DNA of 13,050 bases from Desulfobacterales bacterium (GCA_029939875.1 JAOZSC010000031.1:1-13050), one strand, 5' to 3'. Shown: positions 1-7,298, numbered from the stretch's first letter. The notes: generated by a model from the letters alone, not told the origin. A program made the numbers and translations.

Positions 1-255
1 GTGGGAAAACCCGTTGTTTCAACCCGGGTCGGCGGCATTCCTGAGGCCGTACAGCATGGCGTCAACGGCCTGCTCGTACCGCCGGCGAACGCGCCCGCCC
101 TGGCGGCAGCCATCAGGCAACTGCTGGCCGCACCGGATCAACTGCTGGCCATGGGACGGCAAAGCCGCATACTGGCTGAACGGCATTTTAACCAAACCGC
201 CATGATCGCAAAAACCCAGTCTTTTTTTCACAGCATGCTGGACAAAAAAGGATGA
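1..255 (+). CDS. Glycosyltransferase family 4, C-terminal end (5' truncated by window edge)
   Basis: Only the last 84 residues are visible. The fragment opens with GKPVVSTRVGGIPE, followed by a G-x-N-G-LLVPP segment. This is the conserved end of the second Rossmann lobe of GT-B glycosyltransferases of the GT4 (glycos_transf_1) family, where the nucleotide-sugar donor is bound. The first codon, GTG, reads as an internal valine just before the conserved GKP, so the true start and the E-x7-E donor-binding motif lie upstream of the window. The stop TGA (253-255) is 5 bases before the preferred start of the next gene, which implies an operon. The cytoplasmic role is probably transfer of one sugar to a surface-glycan acceptor. 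Donor and acceptor cannot be read from this fragment. Confidence 0.9.
   Translation: MGKPVVSTRVGGIPEAVQHGVNGLLVPPANAPALAAAIRQLLAAPDQLLAMGRQSRILAERHFNQTAMIAKTQSFFHSMLDKKG
248..252 (+). promoter_or_regulatory. Shine-Dalgarno AAGGA selecting the 261 start of the SDR gene
   Basis: AAGGA lies 8 bases before the ATG at 261. The alternative in-frame ATG at 252, which would overlap the previous stop as ATGA, begins inside this same element and so has no usable spacing. This favours 261, although translational coupling at 252 cannot be excluded. Confidence 0.5.
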
Positions 256-260
256 CAGAC

Positions 261-1253
261 ATGGACCTGCAGGCATTCTATTCAAAAAAAACCGTACTGA
301 TCACCGGCGGACTGGGTTTTATCGGCAGTTCCATCGCACGCCGGCTCGTTGAAATGGACGCAGCGGTTCGCCTGGTCGACTCCCTTATTCCAACATACGG
401 CGGCAACCCTTACAACATTGCCGGTATTGAAGACAGGGTGCACGTCAACTTTTCGGATGTTCGCGATATTCATTCCATGGCGTACCTGGTGCAAAACCAG
501 GACATTCTTTTCAACATGGCCGGCACCCTGAGTCATATCGATTCCATGACCGACCCCTTTACGGACCTGGAAATAAACTGCCTGGGCCAGTTGAAAATTC
601 TCGAGGCATGCCGCCTCAACAACCCGGGAATCAAGGTCATTTTTGCCGGCACCCGCAGCCAGTACGGACGCGCCCGGTATTTGCCGGTAGATGAAAACCA
701 TCCCATGCAGCCCACCGATGTAAACGGCATCAACAATATCGCCGGTGAATCCTATCACCTGCTTTACAGCAAGTATCACGGCATTCGCGCCGCCTCCGTA
801 CGACTGACCAATACCTATGGCCCCCGGCACCAGATGCGCCACAGCCGGCAGGGATTTTTAAACTGGTTTGTCCGCCTCGCCATAGACGACGAAGAAATCC
901 CGATCTACGGTCAGGGAGACCAGCGCCGGGATTTTACTTATATCGACGACGTGGTGGAGGCATTGCTGCTGGTCGGTGCTTCCGCCAAGTCCGTCGGGCA
1001 GGTATACAACCTGGGCAGCGGACAGCCCGTTTCAGTACGCCGGACAGCCGAAAAGGCCATCGCAGCAGCCGGCCGGGGGCGGATTCGCACCGTGGACTTT
1101 CCCGCAGATAAAAAAAACATCGAAGTTGGCGACTACTATGCTGATTTTTCAAAAATCCAAAAGGCCCTGGACTGGCGCTCCACGGTTACGCTGGACGAAG
1201 GACTGGCCCGCACCGTAGCCTATTATGCCGAATGCCGGGAACACTACTGGTAG
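261..1253 (+). CDS. NAD-dependent epimerase/dehydratase-like SDR with atypical active site
   Basis: This is an extended short-chain dehydrogenase/reductase of about 330 residues, the usual size for nucleotide-sugar 4-epimerases and 4,6-dehydratases. The N-terminal NAD(P)-binding fold carries GGLGFIG near residues 16-22. The active-site serine/threonine region is FAGTRSQYG. The sugar-binding side has RLTNTYGPRH and RDFTYIDDVV. At the place of the family's Tyr-x-x-x-Lys the sequence reads NGINN, so both catalytic positions are Asn (155 and 159). From memory, related proteins carry NGINK, which keeps the Lys. The enzyme probably acts on a UDP-, dTDP- or GDP-sugar in the cytoplasm, but whether it is an active epimerase is uncertain. 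It sits between a GT4 and a DegT aminotransferase, which suggests a role in making a modified sugar. An alternative start is the ATG at 252. Confidence 0.85.
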   Translation: MDLQAFYSKKTVLITGGLGFIGSSIARRLVEMDAAVRLVDSLIPTYGGNPYNIAGIEDRVHVNFSDVRDIHSMAYLVQNQDILFNMAGTLSHIDSMTDPFTDLEINCLGQLKILEACRLNNPGIKVIFAGTRSQYGRARYLPVDENHPMQPTDVNGINNIAGESYHLLYSKYHGIRAASVRLTNTYGPRHQMRHSRQGFLNWFVRLAIDDEEIPIYGQGDQRRDFTYIDDVVEALLLVGASAKSVGQVYNLGSGQPVSVRRTAEKAIAAAGRGRIRTVDFPADKKNIEVGDYYADFSKIQKALDWRSTVTLDEGLARTVAYYAECREHYW

Positions 1254-1299
1254 CAAAACACCGGCATAAGTGAAAATTCTCCAAAGGCGGATAAATATT

Positions 1300-1341
1300 G
1301 AACAGGGAATGCCGAATGTCGAATATCGAAGTAAGGAATTC
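1300..1341 (+). repeat. Degenerate heptad tandem repeat, consensus GAATGTC (array A)
   Basis: Six successive 7-base units can be read: GAACAGG, GAATGCC, GAATGTC, GAATATC, GAAGTAA and GGAATTC. The three central units share GAAT and a final C. The array lies in the 145-base gap between the SDR and aminotransferase genes, 57 bases before the latter's start. A poly-T tract (TTTTTTT) follows shortly after. It is not an inverted repeat and has no CRISPR architecture. The function is unknown. Confidence 0.6.
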
Positions 1342-1384
1342 TATCGATTTTTTTGGATTCAAAAGACAGGGCCCAGCACGCGGT

Positions 1385-1390
1385 GGAGGA
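1385..1390 (+). promoter_or_regulatory. Shine-Dalgarno GGAGGA for the DegT aminotransferase
   Basis: A strong GGAGGA is placed 8 bases before the ATG at 1399. It decides that start over the upstream in-frame GTG at 1270, whose extension would run through repeat array A and shows no protein-like conservation. Confidence 0.75.
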
Positions 1391-1398
1391 TCGAAACC

Positions 1399-2511
1399 AT
1401 GACGATTCCCATGCTGGATCTCAAACGTGAATACCAGAGTATCAAAAACGACATCGACCGGGCCCTGGCCGGGGTTTTAAACAACGCCTTTTTCGTGCTG
1501 GGAGAAAACGTGGCGGCCTTCGAGCAGGAATTTGCCGCTTTTATTGGAACCAGATTTGCGGTGGGTGTCGGCTCGGGCATGGCAGCGCTTCACCTGGCCC
1601 TGCGCGCACTGGAAATCGGTCCAGCCCATGAAGTGATCACCGTGGCCAATACTGCCGCGGCCACCGCCATGGCCATTGCCGCCACAGGCGCCCAACCGGT
1701 TTTTTGCGACATCGACGAACGCACCCACACCCTGGATCCAGAAAAACTATCCCAGAAGATAACCGCAAAAACCCGCGTAATCCTGCCGGTGCACCTTTTC
1801 GGGCATCCGGCGGACATGGCACCCATTGTCTCCGCGGCCCGCAGCCGTGGGCTATTCATCGTCGAGGACGCCTGCCAGAGCCACGGCGCCGCCTACCGGG
1901 GAAAAAAAACCGGTGCTCTGGGCGACATAGGATGTTTCAGTTTCTATCCAAGCAAAAACCTGGGTTGCTACGGCGACGGGGGCATGGTCACCACCGACGA
2001 TGCCGACCTGGCCGACCGGCTGCGGATGCTGAGAAACTACGGCCAGCGCGGCAGATACGAGCATCTCGTCATGGGTTACAATAGCCGGCTCGATGAACTG
2101 CAGGCCGCCGTTTTACGGGTCAAGCTCAAATATCTGGACGCCTGGAACCAGAAAAGACGCGCATGGGCCGGGATCTATCACGAACTTCTCCACGACCTGC
2201 CCATTGTTCTGCCCGTCGAGCAGCAGGATGCCAGGCATGTCTACCACCTGTATGTCATCCGCGTGACGGACCGCGAGGGTCTCGGCCGTTTTTTAAAAAC
2301 CAGCGGCGTTATGACGAACATTCATTACCCGGTACCGCTTTATCGCCAGCCGGCCTTTGCCGGACTGACAACAGCCCCTGTGCAACTGCCGGTCACCGAA
2401 CAATGCACGGCACAGATTCTTTCCCTGCCGCTTTTTCCCTGGATTACGGAAACCGAAATCCAACGGGTCGCCGGGCTTATCAAAAAATGGCTGTCCCAGG
2501 ACCAGAAATGA
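1399..2511 (+). CDS. DegT/DnrJ/EryC1/StrS-family PLP-dependent sugar aminotransferase
   Basis: This 370-residue protein has the standard length of the family, which transfers an amino group (usually from glutamate) onto a keto nucleotide sugar. The visible signature runs from the start (MLDLKREYQ), through the cofactor-phosphate region VGSGMAALHLALRAL, to VEDACQSHGA with the pyridine-nitrogen Asp near 157. The Schiff-base lysine is Lys186 in SFYPSKNLG, followed by GDGGMVTT. The C-terminal half has the family's NSRLDELQAAVL segment. Its stop overlaps the next gene's start by 4 bases (ATGA), so the two are translationally coupled. With the SDR upstream it could form a two-step route to an amino sugar for the core glycan. 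The exact sugar and the 3- versus 4-position specificity cannot be told from sequence alone. It could instead act in a regulatory or non-PLP side branch of the family, but the conserved Lys argues against that. Confidence 0.92.
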   Translation: MTIPMLDLKREYQSIKNDIDRALAGVLNNAFFVLGENVAAFEQEFAAFIGTRFAVGVGSGMAALHLALRALEIGPAHEVITVANTAAATAMAIAATGAQPVFCDIDERTHTLDPEKLSQKITAKTRVILPVHLFGHPADMAPIVSAARSRGLFIVEDACQSHGAAYRGKKTGALGDIGCFSFYPSKNLGCYGDGGMVTTDDADLADRLRMLRNYGQRGRYEHLVMGYNSRLDELQAAVLRVKLKYLDAWNQKRRAWAGIYHELLHDLPIVLPVEQQDARHVYHLYVIRVTDREGLGRFLKTSGVMTNIHYPVPLYRQPAFAGLTTAPVQLPVTEQCTAQILSLPLFPWITETEIQRVAGLIKKWLSQDQK

Positions 2512-3653
2512 AAAAAGTCCTTTTCGCCCTCACCCAATACAATATTCTCACCCAGACCTTTATTTATGACCAACTGATCCACCTGCAGCGCTTTCGCGCA
2601 TCGGTACTGACCCAGAAAAAACCGATTAACCTGGAGGTATTCCCCTTTGCACCCATTTATTCCCTGGCCGATGAGAGCTGGATCAGCCGCTACTGGAACC
2701 GCAAAGTCTGTTTTCCGCTGTTCAGGCGTATGCCCTTTTATGAAAAAATAATCGCGCGGGAGTCTCCCGATGTCATTCATGCCCATTTCGGCGGCATGGC
2801 CTCAAAGCTGTCCCGTTCGGCACGCCACTTCGGCATCCCGTTAATCACCTATTTTTACGGTCACGACATCCCAAAAATCCGGCGAAAAAAAGGCCGCCGA
2901 AAAATTTTTTCTGACGGTGCTCTCTTTCTGGTGCTTTCGAAAGGCATGGGCGCCGAAATCGAGCAACTAGGCTGCCCGGCGCACAAGATACGGGTACTTG
3001 ACGTGGGCATCGATCCGGATGAATTTCCACCCCGGCAGGAGCAACCGGATCCCGCGCTATTTAAGGTGGTCACCGTAGCGCGGCTGGTGGAAAAAAAAGG
3101 AATCCGCTACCTCATCGAGGCCATGGGGCTGCTCAAGGAGCGTTTCCCCCACCTCAACTGCCGCATCATCGGCGACGGACCCCTGCGGGCAGACCTGGAA
3201 GAACGCATCCGGCGCCTTGCTCTGGAAAACCGCGTCAAGATCACAGGCTATGTACCATACGCGACGCTGGCCGACGAGTACTGTCGGGCTCATTGTTTTA
3301 TCCTGCCGAGCCTGACCGGCCGCCATGGCGAACGCGACGAACTGTCCATGGTCACCAAGCAGGCCCTGGCCAGCGGGGTGCCGGTAATCACCACTGATCA
3401 CGCGGGTATCGCGGAAACCTTTAAGGACGGTGTGCACGGAATGCTGGTTGCCGAACGCGACGCGCCGGGCCTGGCCGAAGCCCTGGCGCGGCTGATTGAT
3501 GATCCTGCCCTGGCCGCCGGATTTGCCGCCAATGGCCGAAAGTTGGTGGAAAAAACTTTTAATGTCAAAAAAAACGTTGGCCGCATGGAAGAAATTTACG
3601 ACGAAGCAATCGCTGCAGATCGCCGAGACCATAGAGGGCGTGATTGTTCTTAA
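2508..3653 (+). CDS. GT4 glycosyltransferase, WcaL/AmsK (colanic acid)-like
   Basis: This 381-residue GT-B enzyme resembles colanic-acid/amylovoran glycosyltransferases. The N-lobe contains DVIHAHFGG (residues 88-96) and FYGHDI (116-121). The C-lobe opens with TVARLVEKKGIRYLIEA (about 189-205), then IGDGPLR and a GYVP turn. The donor-binding stretch GERDELSMVTKQALASG (274-290) occupies the E-x7-E position, but its acidic pair aligns as Asp277 and Gln285. This is a notable departure from the family rule. The segment HAGIAE then matches the usual GGxPE position. The start ATG overlaps the aminotransferase stop by 4 bases and has AGGA 6 bases upstream. A longer frame from 2163 lies entirely over the aminotransferase and is rejected. 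It probably transfers a sugar, perhaps the one made by the two preceding enzymes, to a lipid-linked or core acceptor. Confidence 0.9.
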   Translation: MKKVLFALTQYNILTQTFIYDQLIHLQRFRASVLTQKKPINLEVFPFAPIYSLADESWISRYWNRKVCFPLFRRMPFYEKIIARESPDVIHAHFGGMASKLSRSARHFGIPLITYFYGHDIPKIRRKKGRRKIFSDGALFLVLSKGMGAEIEQLGCPAHKIRVLDVGIDPDEFPPRQEQPDPALFKVVTVARLVEKKGIRYLIEAMGLLKERFPHLNCRIIGDGPLRADLEERIRRLALENRVKITGYVPYATLADEYCRAHCFILPSLTGRHGERDELSMVTKQALASGVPVITTDHAGIAETFKDGVHGMLVAERDAPGLAEALARLIDDPALAAGFAANGRKLVEKTFNVKKNVGRMEEIYDEAIAADRRDHRGRDCS

Positions 3654-3746
3654 GGGCTATAACTTATCTGCGTGCTCAGCGGTGAGACTTTTCAGGTAAT
3701 AGTATTTATGAAATTAAGGCGCATTGTGTCTGTCTGTTGCCTGATT

Positions 3747-4712
3747 CTACCGACCTTTTCTTGCATGGCGCCGTTTTCTGCGGGCCAGGTACTCGGGGTA
3801 CAGGTGCGGATAGTACTTTTTCCAGCGTTTGTGAGCCCACAGCCACTGGTCGGGATAGCGGCGCACCGCCTGCTCCACCACATCGGTTATCAACTGGGTA
3901 TTGGTCTGCACATCAGCCCGCAAGTCTCCGGTGCGCTTCATTTCCAGCGGAGCCTTGACCTCGAGGAACAATCGTCCGTCGGGTTGCCGGATGCAAAACA
4001 TGGGCAGCACCGGGCTCTGACACCGAAGGGATAGAAATGCGACCGCCGGGGTGGCCGTCACCCGTTGGCCAAAAAATGTGACCTCCACGCCTTCCGACCG
4101 TCGACTCTGGTCCACCAGCAAAGCCAGCACCCCCCCCTGGCGCAGGATGCCCCGCATTTCGGGCAATGCTCCTTTTTTATAGATAACTTTTATGCCAAAA
4201 CGGGTCCGAATACGGTGAACCTGGCGATTCAGTGATTCTAAACGAATTTTTTTGGCAACCCCTAAAATGGGCTGTTGCAATAAACAGCAGCCACACTGCA
4301 AGCCCATTTCCCAGTTTCCCAGGTGCGCCCCGACAACAATCAATCCTTTTTTTCTTTCCAGCGAAGCCTCTAGATGTGCGGCGCCCACCACCTCGACCCG
4401 GTTCAACAGGTCCTGCCGCGACATGGCGGACATCTGACAGATTTCCAGAAATGTCGTGCATAGATTCTGAAAAACACTGCGGCAGATCCGGGTTATCTTT
4501 TCCCCGGACCACCGGGGATAGGCAAATTCAAGGTTGCGCCGTATGATCCGCCGGTGCGGGCCATCCAAAGCATACACGCAGCGGCCCAGCAGCCATCCGA
4601 GCCTGACAATATGCGCCGGTTTTATCGTGGCGATACGCGCCCGGCGCACACCGTCGGAAGCGCTCGAAACCAAGGTGCACGCTAAATTGCAGTCATCTGA
4701 ATCGGGTGTCAT
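3747..4712 (-). CDS. Lipid A late acyltransferase, LpxL/HtrB-type (lysophospholipid acyltransferase superfamily)
   Basis: This 321-residue protein is close to the length of E. coli LpxL. It carries the H-x4-D/E acyltransferase motif as GAHLGNWE, with His130 and Glu135 predicted as the catalytic pair. Downstream are LLVDQSRRSEGVEVTFFGQ and TPAVAFLSLRC, typical of enzymes that add a secondary acyl chain to Kdo-bearing lipid A at the inner membrane. The C-terminus is very basic (ARRKRRHARKGR). Only a weak N-terminal hydrophobic stretch is visible (about 36-48), so the usual membrane anchor seems short. The Shine-Dalgarno AAAAGGA ends 5 bases before the ATG. It is divergent from waaA, whose product supplies the Kdo normally needed by LpxL, and convergent with the preceding GT4. 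Whether it adds laurate, myristate or another chain cannot be judged. Confidence 0.9.
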   Translation of the reverse strand: MTPDSDDCNLACTLVSSASDGVRRARIATIKPAHIVRLGWLLGRCVYALDGPHRRIIRRNLEFAYPRWSGEKITRICRSVFQNLCTTFLEICQMSAMSRQDLLNRVEVVGAAHLEASLERKKGLIVVGAHLGNWEMGLQCGCCLLQQPILGVAKKIRLESLNRQVHRIRTRFGIKVIYKKGALPEMRGILRQGGVLALLVDQSRRSEGVEVTFFGQRVTATPAVAFLSLRCQSPVLPMFCIRQPDGRLFLEVKAPLEMKRTGDLRADVQTNTQLITDVVEQAVRRYPDQWLWAHKRWKKYYPHLYPEYLARRKRRHARKGR

Positions 4713-4893
4713 TGCGATCCTTTTCCGTTGGACTGAAAACCAGGCTTTCAGCAGTAACAGACAATCTTTGCACTGTCAATGCCGCGCCTTGTCCCTGGTT
4801 GGAGAGAAAAATCTGCTGTCGATCACACCTGCTTCGACATCCTGATCAAGAAACCTTTGACAGGCAGACAGCATTAAAATAGTATAATCAGCC
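4713..4893. other. 181-base divergent intergenic region between the LpxL-like gene and waaA
   Basis: It must contain the promoters of both divergent genes. On the + strand a good promoter lies at 4857-4888 next to waaA. On the - strand a TTGACA hexamer is present at 4779-4774, but the hexamers 17 or 18 bases downstream (TTACTG, TACTGC) are poor -10 matches, so that promoter is unproven. No clear operator palindrome was seen. Confidence 0.5.
4857..4888 (+). promoter_or_regulatory. Sigma-70-type promoter of waaA, giving a leaderless or near-leaderless transcript
   Basis: A perfect -35 hexamer TTGACA lies at 4857-4862. Two overlapping -10 candidates follow: TAGTAT at 4880-4885 with an ideal 17-base spacer, and a perfect TATAAT at 4883-4888 with a long 20-base spacer. 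Either would start transcription at about 4891-4896, on or within a few bases of the waaA ATG at 4894. No Shine-Dalgarno is present between the promoter and the ATG. Confidence 0.55.
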
Positions 4894-6186
4894 ATGCCCA
4901 GCGCCCGAACCCATAAAATCGCCTTTCAGCTTTATGATTTAGGCTGGCGCCTTGCCCTGCCCTGGCTTCGCCGCAACCACCGCCTGGCTGAAGGCTATGA
5001 GCAGCGCACATTGAAAAAAGGGCTTCCCGCGGCCGATATCTGGATCCAGGCCGCTTCGGTGGGCGAGTCATTTCTGGCGGTAGAACTGGTCAGGGCCCTG
5101 GAGCTTTCTCATCCGGTTACCGTCCTGGTGACCTCCGGCACCCGCCAGGGCATTGATGTCCTCACCCGGGGTTTTTCCGATTTGCCGGCCGCAAACAAGC
5201 GGGCTCGCACACAGGTGCGCTATTTTCCGTTCGACCAACCATCCTTGATGCAGACCGCTGTTGGCAGCATCCAGCCTGCAGTCATGGTGCTTCTGGAAAC
5301 CGAAATCTGGCCGGGGCTTCTGCAAGCCTTGAAAAACTCCGGCAGCAAGGTCCTGATCATCAACGGTCGCATGACGGACAAAAGCCTGAAGCGCTATCGG
5401 CTGTGGCCGTCTGTTTGGCGGGCTCTCCAACCGGATAAAATTCTGGTGATTTCTCCCGCTGAGGCAAAGCGTTTTGCCAGCCTGTTCGGCCCGGAGCGGG
5501 TTGAAATCATGGCCAATATGAAATTTGACCGCCTGGCCGCCCCGGTAGCCGGCAATGACGCCCAAAATGCGCTGCAGACCCTGCTGCCGCCGGAAAGCCC
5601 TTTTCTTGTATTGGCTTCAATCCGACGCGAGGAAGAAGCATTGGTCGCAAAAATCATCCGCCAGGTGATTGCCCGCCGCCCCCGGGCCATCATCGGGCTG
5701 TTCCCCCGACACATGCACCGCGTCGACGGCTGGCAGCAGCGGCTGGATCAGGCCAAAATCCGTTGGTGCCTTCGATCCGAAACCGTCGGGCGGGTGCCTC
5801 CCGGCACCGTTGTCGTCTGGAACACCATCGGAGAGTTGCTGTCCGCATACCAACTTGGCGCATCCGCTTTTGTCGGTGGTAGCCTGGCCCCTCTGGGTGG
5901 CCAGAATTTTTTGGAAGCACTTGTCAGCGGGATCATTCCTGTTATAGGCCCCTGGTGGGAAAACTTTGCCTGGGTGGGACTGGAGATTATCGATTCCGGG
6001 CTGCTAAAAGTTGCCCATGATTGGAAGGAGGCGGCCGAACTGCTTTTAAAGAACCTCGACCGTCCACCGGCGCGTGAAACGGTGATTGAAAAGGCGCTGC
6101 ACTTCGTAAACGCCCGCCGGGGGGGAACCGCAACAGCATGCCACTGCATCGTTGCCAGCCTGGGAAACAACCAAACTGCAGGATAA
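4894..6186 (+). CDS. waaA: 3-deoxy-D-manno-octulosonic acid (Kdo) transferase WaaA/KdtA
   Basis: This 430-residue GT30 enzyme moves Kdo from CMP-Kdo to the lipid A precursor at the inner face of the cytoplasmic membrane. An N-terminal hydrophobic anchor region (about 9-25) is followed by IWIQAASVGES, with Glu58 at the position of the catalytic base. LLETEIWPGLL lies near 133-143, and ANMKFD and PRHMHR come later. The C-lobe carries FVGGSLAPLGGQNFLEA (about 326-342), where well-studied enzymes read GGHNPLEP. ASIRREEE (241-248) also differs from the usual ASTHxGEE-like segment, so this is a divergent clade. An in-frame stop TAA at 4885-4887 rules out an upstream start, so ATG 4894 is the first possible codon. 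The gene has no Shine-Dalgarno and its promoter abuts the ATG. Whether it adds one, two or more Kdo residues cannot be deduced. Confidence 0.95.
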   Translation: MPSARTHKIAFQLYDLGWRLALPWLRRNHRLAEGYEQRTLKKGLPAADIWIQAASVGESFLAVELVRALELSHPVTVLVTSGTRQGIDVLTRGFSDLPAANKRARTQVRYFPFDQPSLMQTAVGSIQPAVMVLLETEIWPGLLQALKNSGSKVLIINGRMTDKSLKRYRLWPSVWRALQPDKILVISPAEAKRFASLFGPERVEIMANMKFDRLAAPVAGNDAQNALQTLLPPESPFLVLASIRREEEALVAKIIRQVIARRPRAIIGLFPRHMHRVDGWQQRLDQAKIRWCLRSETVGRVPPGTVVVWNTIGELLSAYQLGASAFVGGSLAPLGGQNFLEALVSGIIPVIGPWWENFAWVGLEIIDSGLLKVAHDWKEAAELLLKNLDRPPARETVIEKALHFVNARRGGTATACHCIVASLGNNQTAG

Positions 6187-6188
6187 AT

Positions 6189-7292
6189 GTGAAAAACGTC
6201 CTTCATCTATACAGCAACCATAAATGGACCGGCCCGGCCGACCACGCCCTGAACCTGGTATCCTGGCTGCAATCCCAAAAAGCACTGAAGGCCAGTTTTG
6301 CCTGTGCACGCCGCAAGAATTCGCAAAATCACCTGTACGCCAAGGCCGTCCAACGTGGACTCGCGTTCGTTCCGGGGCTGTTTCTCAATAAACACCTGAA
6401 TTGGACCACCCTGCCTGACATTCGGGCTCTGCGCAAAATTGTCGCCCGCAACCGCATCGATCTGATTCACAGCCACCAGGACAACGACACGTTAACAGCT
6501 GTGCTGGCCGGTTTCGGGCGGCGTACGGTCACCACCTGCTACGACGGCGAGCCTTCCCCGCTGAACCTGCGGCGACGGTTTTTTTTCCGCCGAACCGCAA
6601 GAATTCTGACGGTTTCCGCAAAAATGCAGGCCTATCTTGCAAAAATTTTTCCGGACAAGTGGATTGAGCAAATCGACATCCCCGTTGATCCTGACCGGTT
6701 TTATCCCCATGCCAAAAACGAAAAAATACTGGCACAATTTGGCCTTACCGCCCAGGTTCCGGTGGCCGGAATTGTGGCGCGGGTGCAGAAACACCGCAAT
6801 TTTGAATTATTGCTAAATGCACTGGAACAGGTCGTAAAACAAATCCCTGAATTTAAATTATTAATTGTGGGCCGTGGCACCCACATCGATACAGTGGCCC
6901 GCCGCCCGGTAAAACAAAGGGGACTGGAAAAAAATGTTATCTTTACCGGGTATCGCCGGGACGACTACCGGGAGGTCGTCAATCTTTTCGATTATAAGAT
7001 TTTCCTGCAGCCCGGCAGCGATGGATCCTGCCGGGCGGTGCGCGAGGCCCTGGCCTGCGGCAAACCGGTAATTGCCACGCGCCGGGGAATTTTACCCGAA
7101 CTGATCCGCGATGGACAGACCGGTATGCTGATCGGGCAACGGCCATCGGATCTAGCCCAGGCCATGGTGACCATGACCCGGGAAAAGGATTTTCGGCTTA
7201 ACTGCGGTCGGGCCGCGCGGCAGTTTGCGCAAACCGTGCTGAACCCCGAGCGTTTTATAGCCAAAATCGTGGATTGTTACGCGACAATGTAG
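6189..7292 (+). CDS. GT4 glycosyltransferase co-transcribed with waaA
   Basis: This 367-residue GT-B enzyme begins at a GTG 2 bases after the waaA stop, with AGGA 5 bases upstream (6180-6183). An ATG two bases earlier is in another frame. The start context MKNVLHLYSNHKWTGPADHA matches the N-terminal nucleotide-fold strand and glycine loop. DLIHSHQDND follows at 91-100. The C-lobe has IVGRG (226-230), FTGYRRDDY and the donor-binding stretch SDGSCRAVREALACGKPVIA. In that stretch the E-x7-E pair is Asp278 and Glu286, a conservative variant. It then reads GILPELIRDGQTGML. Its tight coupling to waaA suggests that it adds an early core sugar, possibly directly to Kdo. Its end is only 6 bases from the convergent GT2 gene, leaving no room for a private terminator. 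Substrates are unknown. Confidence 0.9.
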   Translation: MKNVLHLYSNHKWTGPADHALNLVSWLQSQKALKASFACARRKNSQNHLYAKAVQRGLAFVPGLFLNKHLNWTTLPDIRALRKIVARNRIDLIHSHQDNDTLTAVLAGFGRRTVTTCYDGEPSPLNLRRRFFFRRTARILTVSAKMQAYLAKIFPDKWIEQIDIPVDPDRFYPHAKNEKILAQFGLTAQVPVAGIVARVQKHRNFELLLNALEQVVKQIPEFKLLIVGRGTHIDTVARRPVKQRGLEKNVIFTGYRRDDYREVVNLFDYKIFLQPGSDGSCRAVREALACGKPVIATRRGILPELIRDGQTGMLIGQRPSDLAQAMVTMTREKDFRLNCGRAARQFAQTVLNPERFIAKIVDCYATM

Positions 7293-7298
7293 CAGAAA

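Noticed and set aside
1270..1398. 43-residue N-terminal extension of the aminotransferase from a GTG at 1270
   Set aside because: The extension translates heptad array A, has no family similarity, and a strong GGAGGA precedes the ATG at 1399.
2163..2507. Long N-terminal extension of the WcaL-like GT4
   Set aside because: It lies in another frame over the aminotransferase and is not protein-like. The ATG at 2508 gives the normal GT4 start.
3057..3632. 191-codon minus-strand open frame
   Set aside because: It is antisense to the WcaL-like GT4 and shows no domain signature.
3675..3692. Possible terminator CTCA-GCGG-TGAG followed by TTTT between two convergent genes
   Set aside because: The stem is only 4 base pairs and the T run is short, so it is too weak to call.
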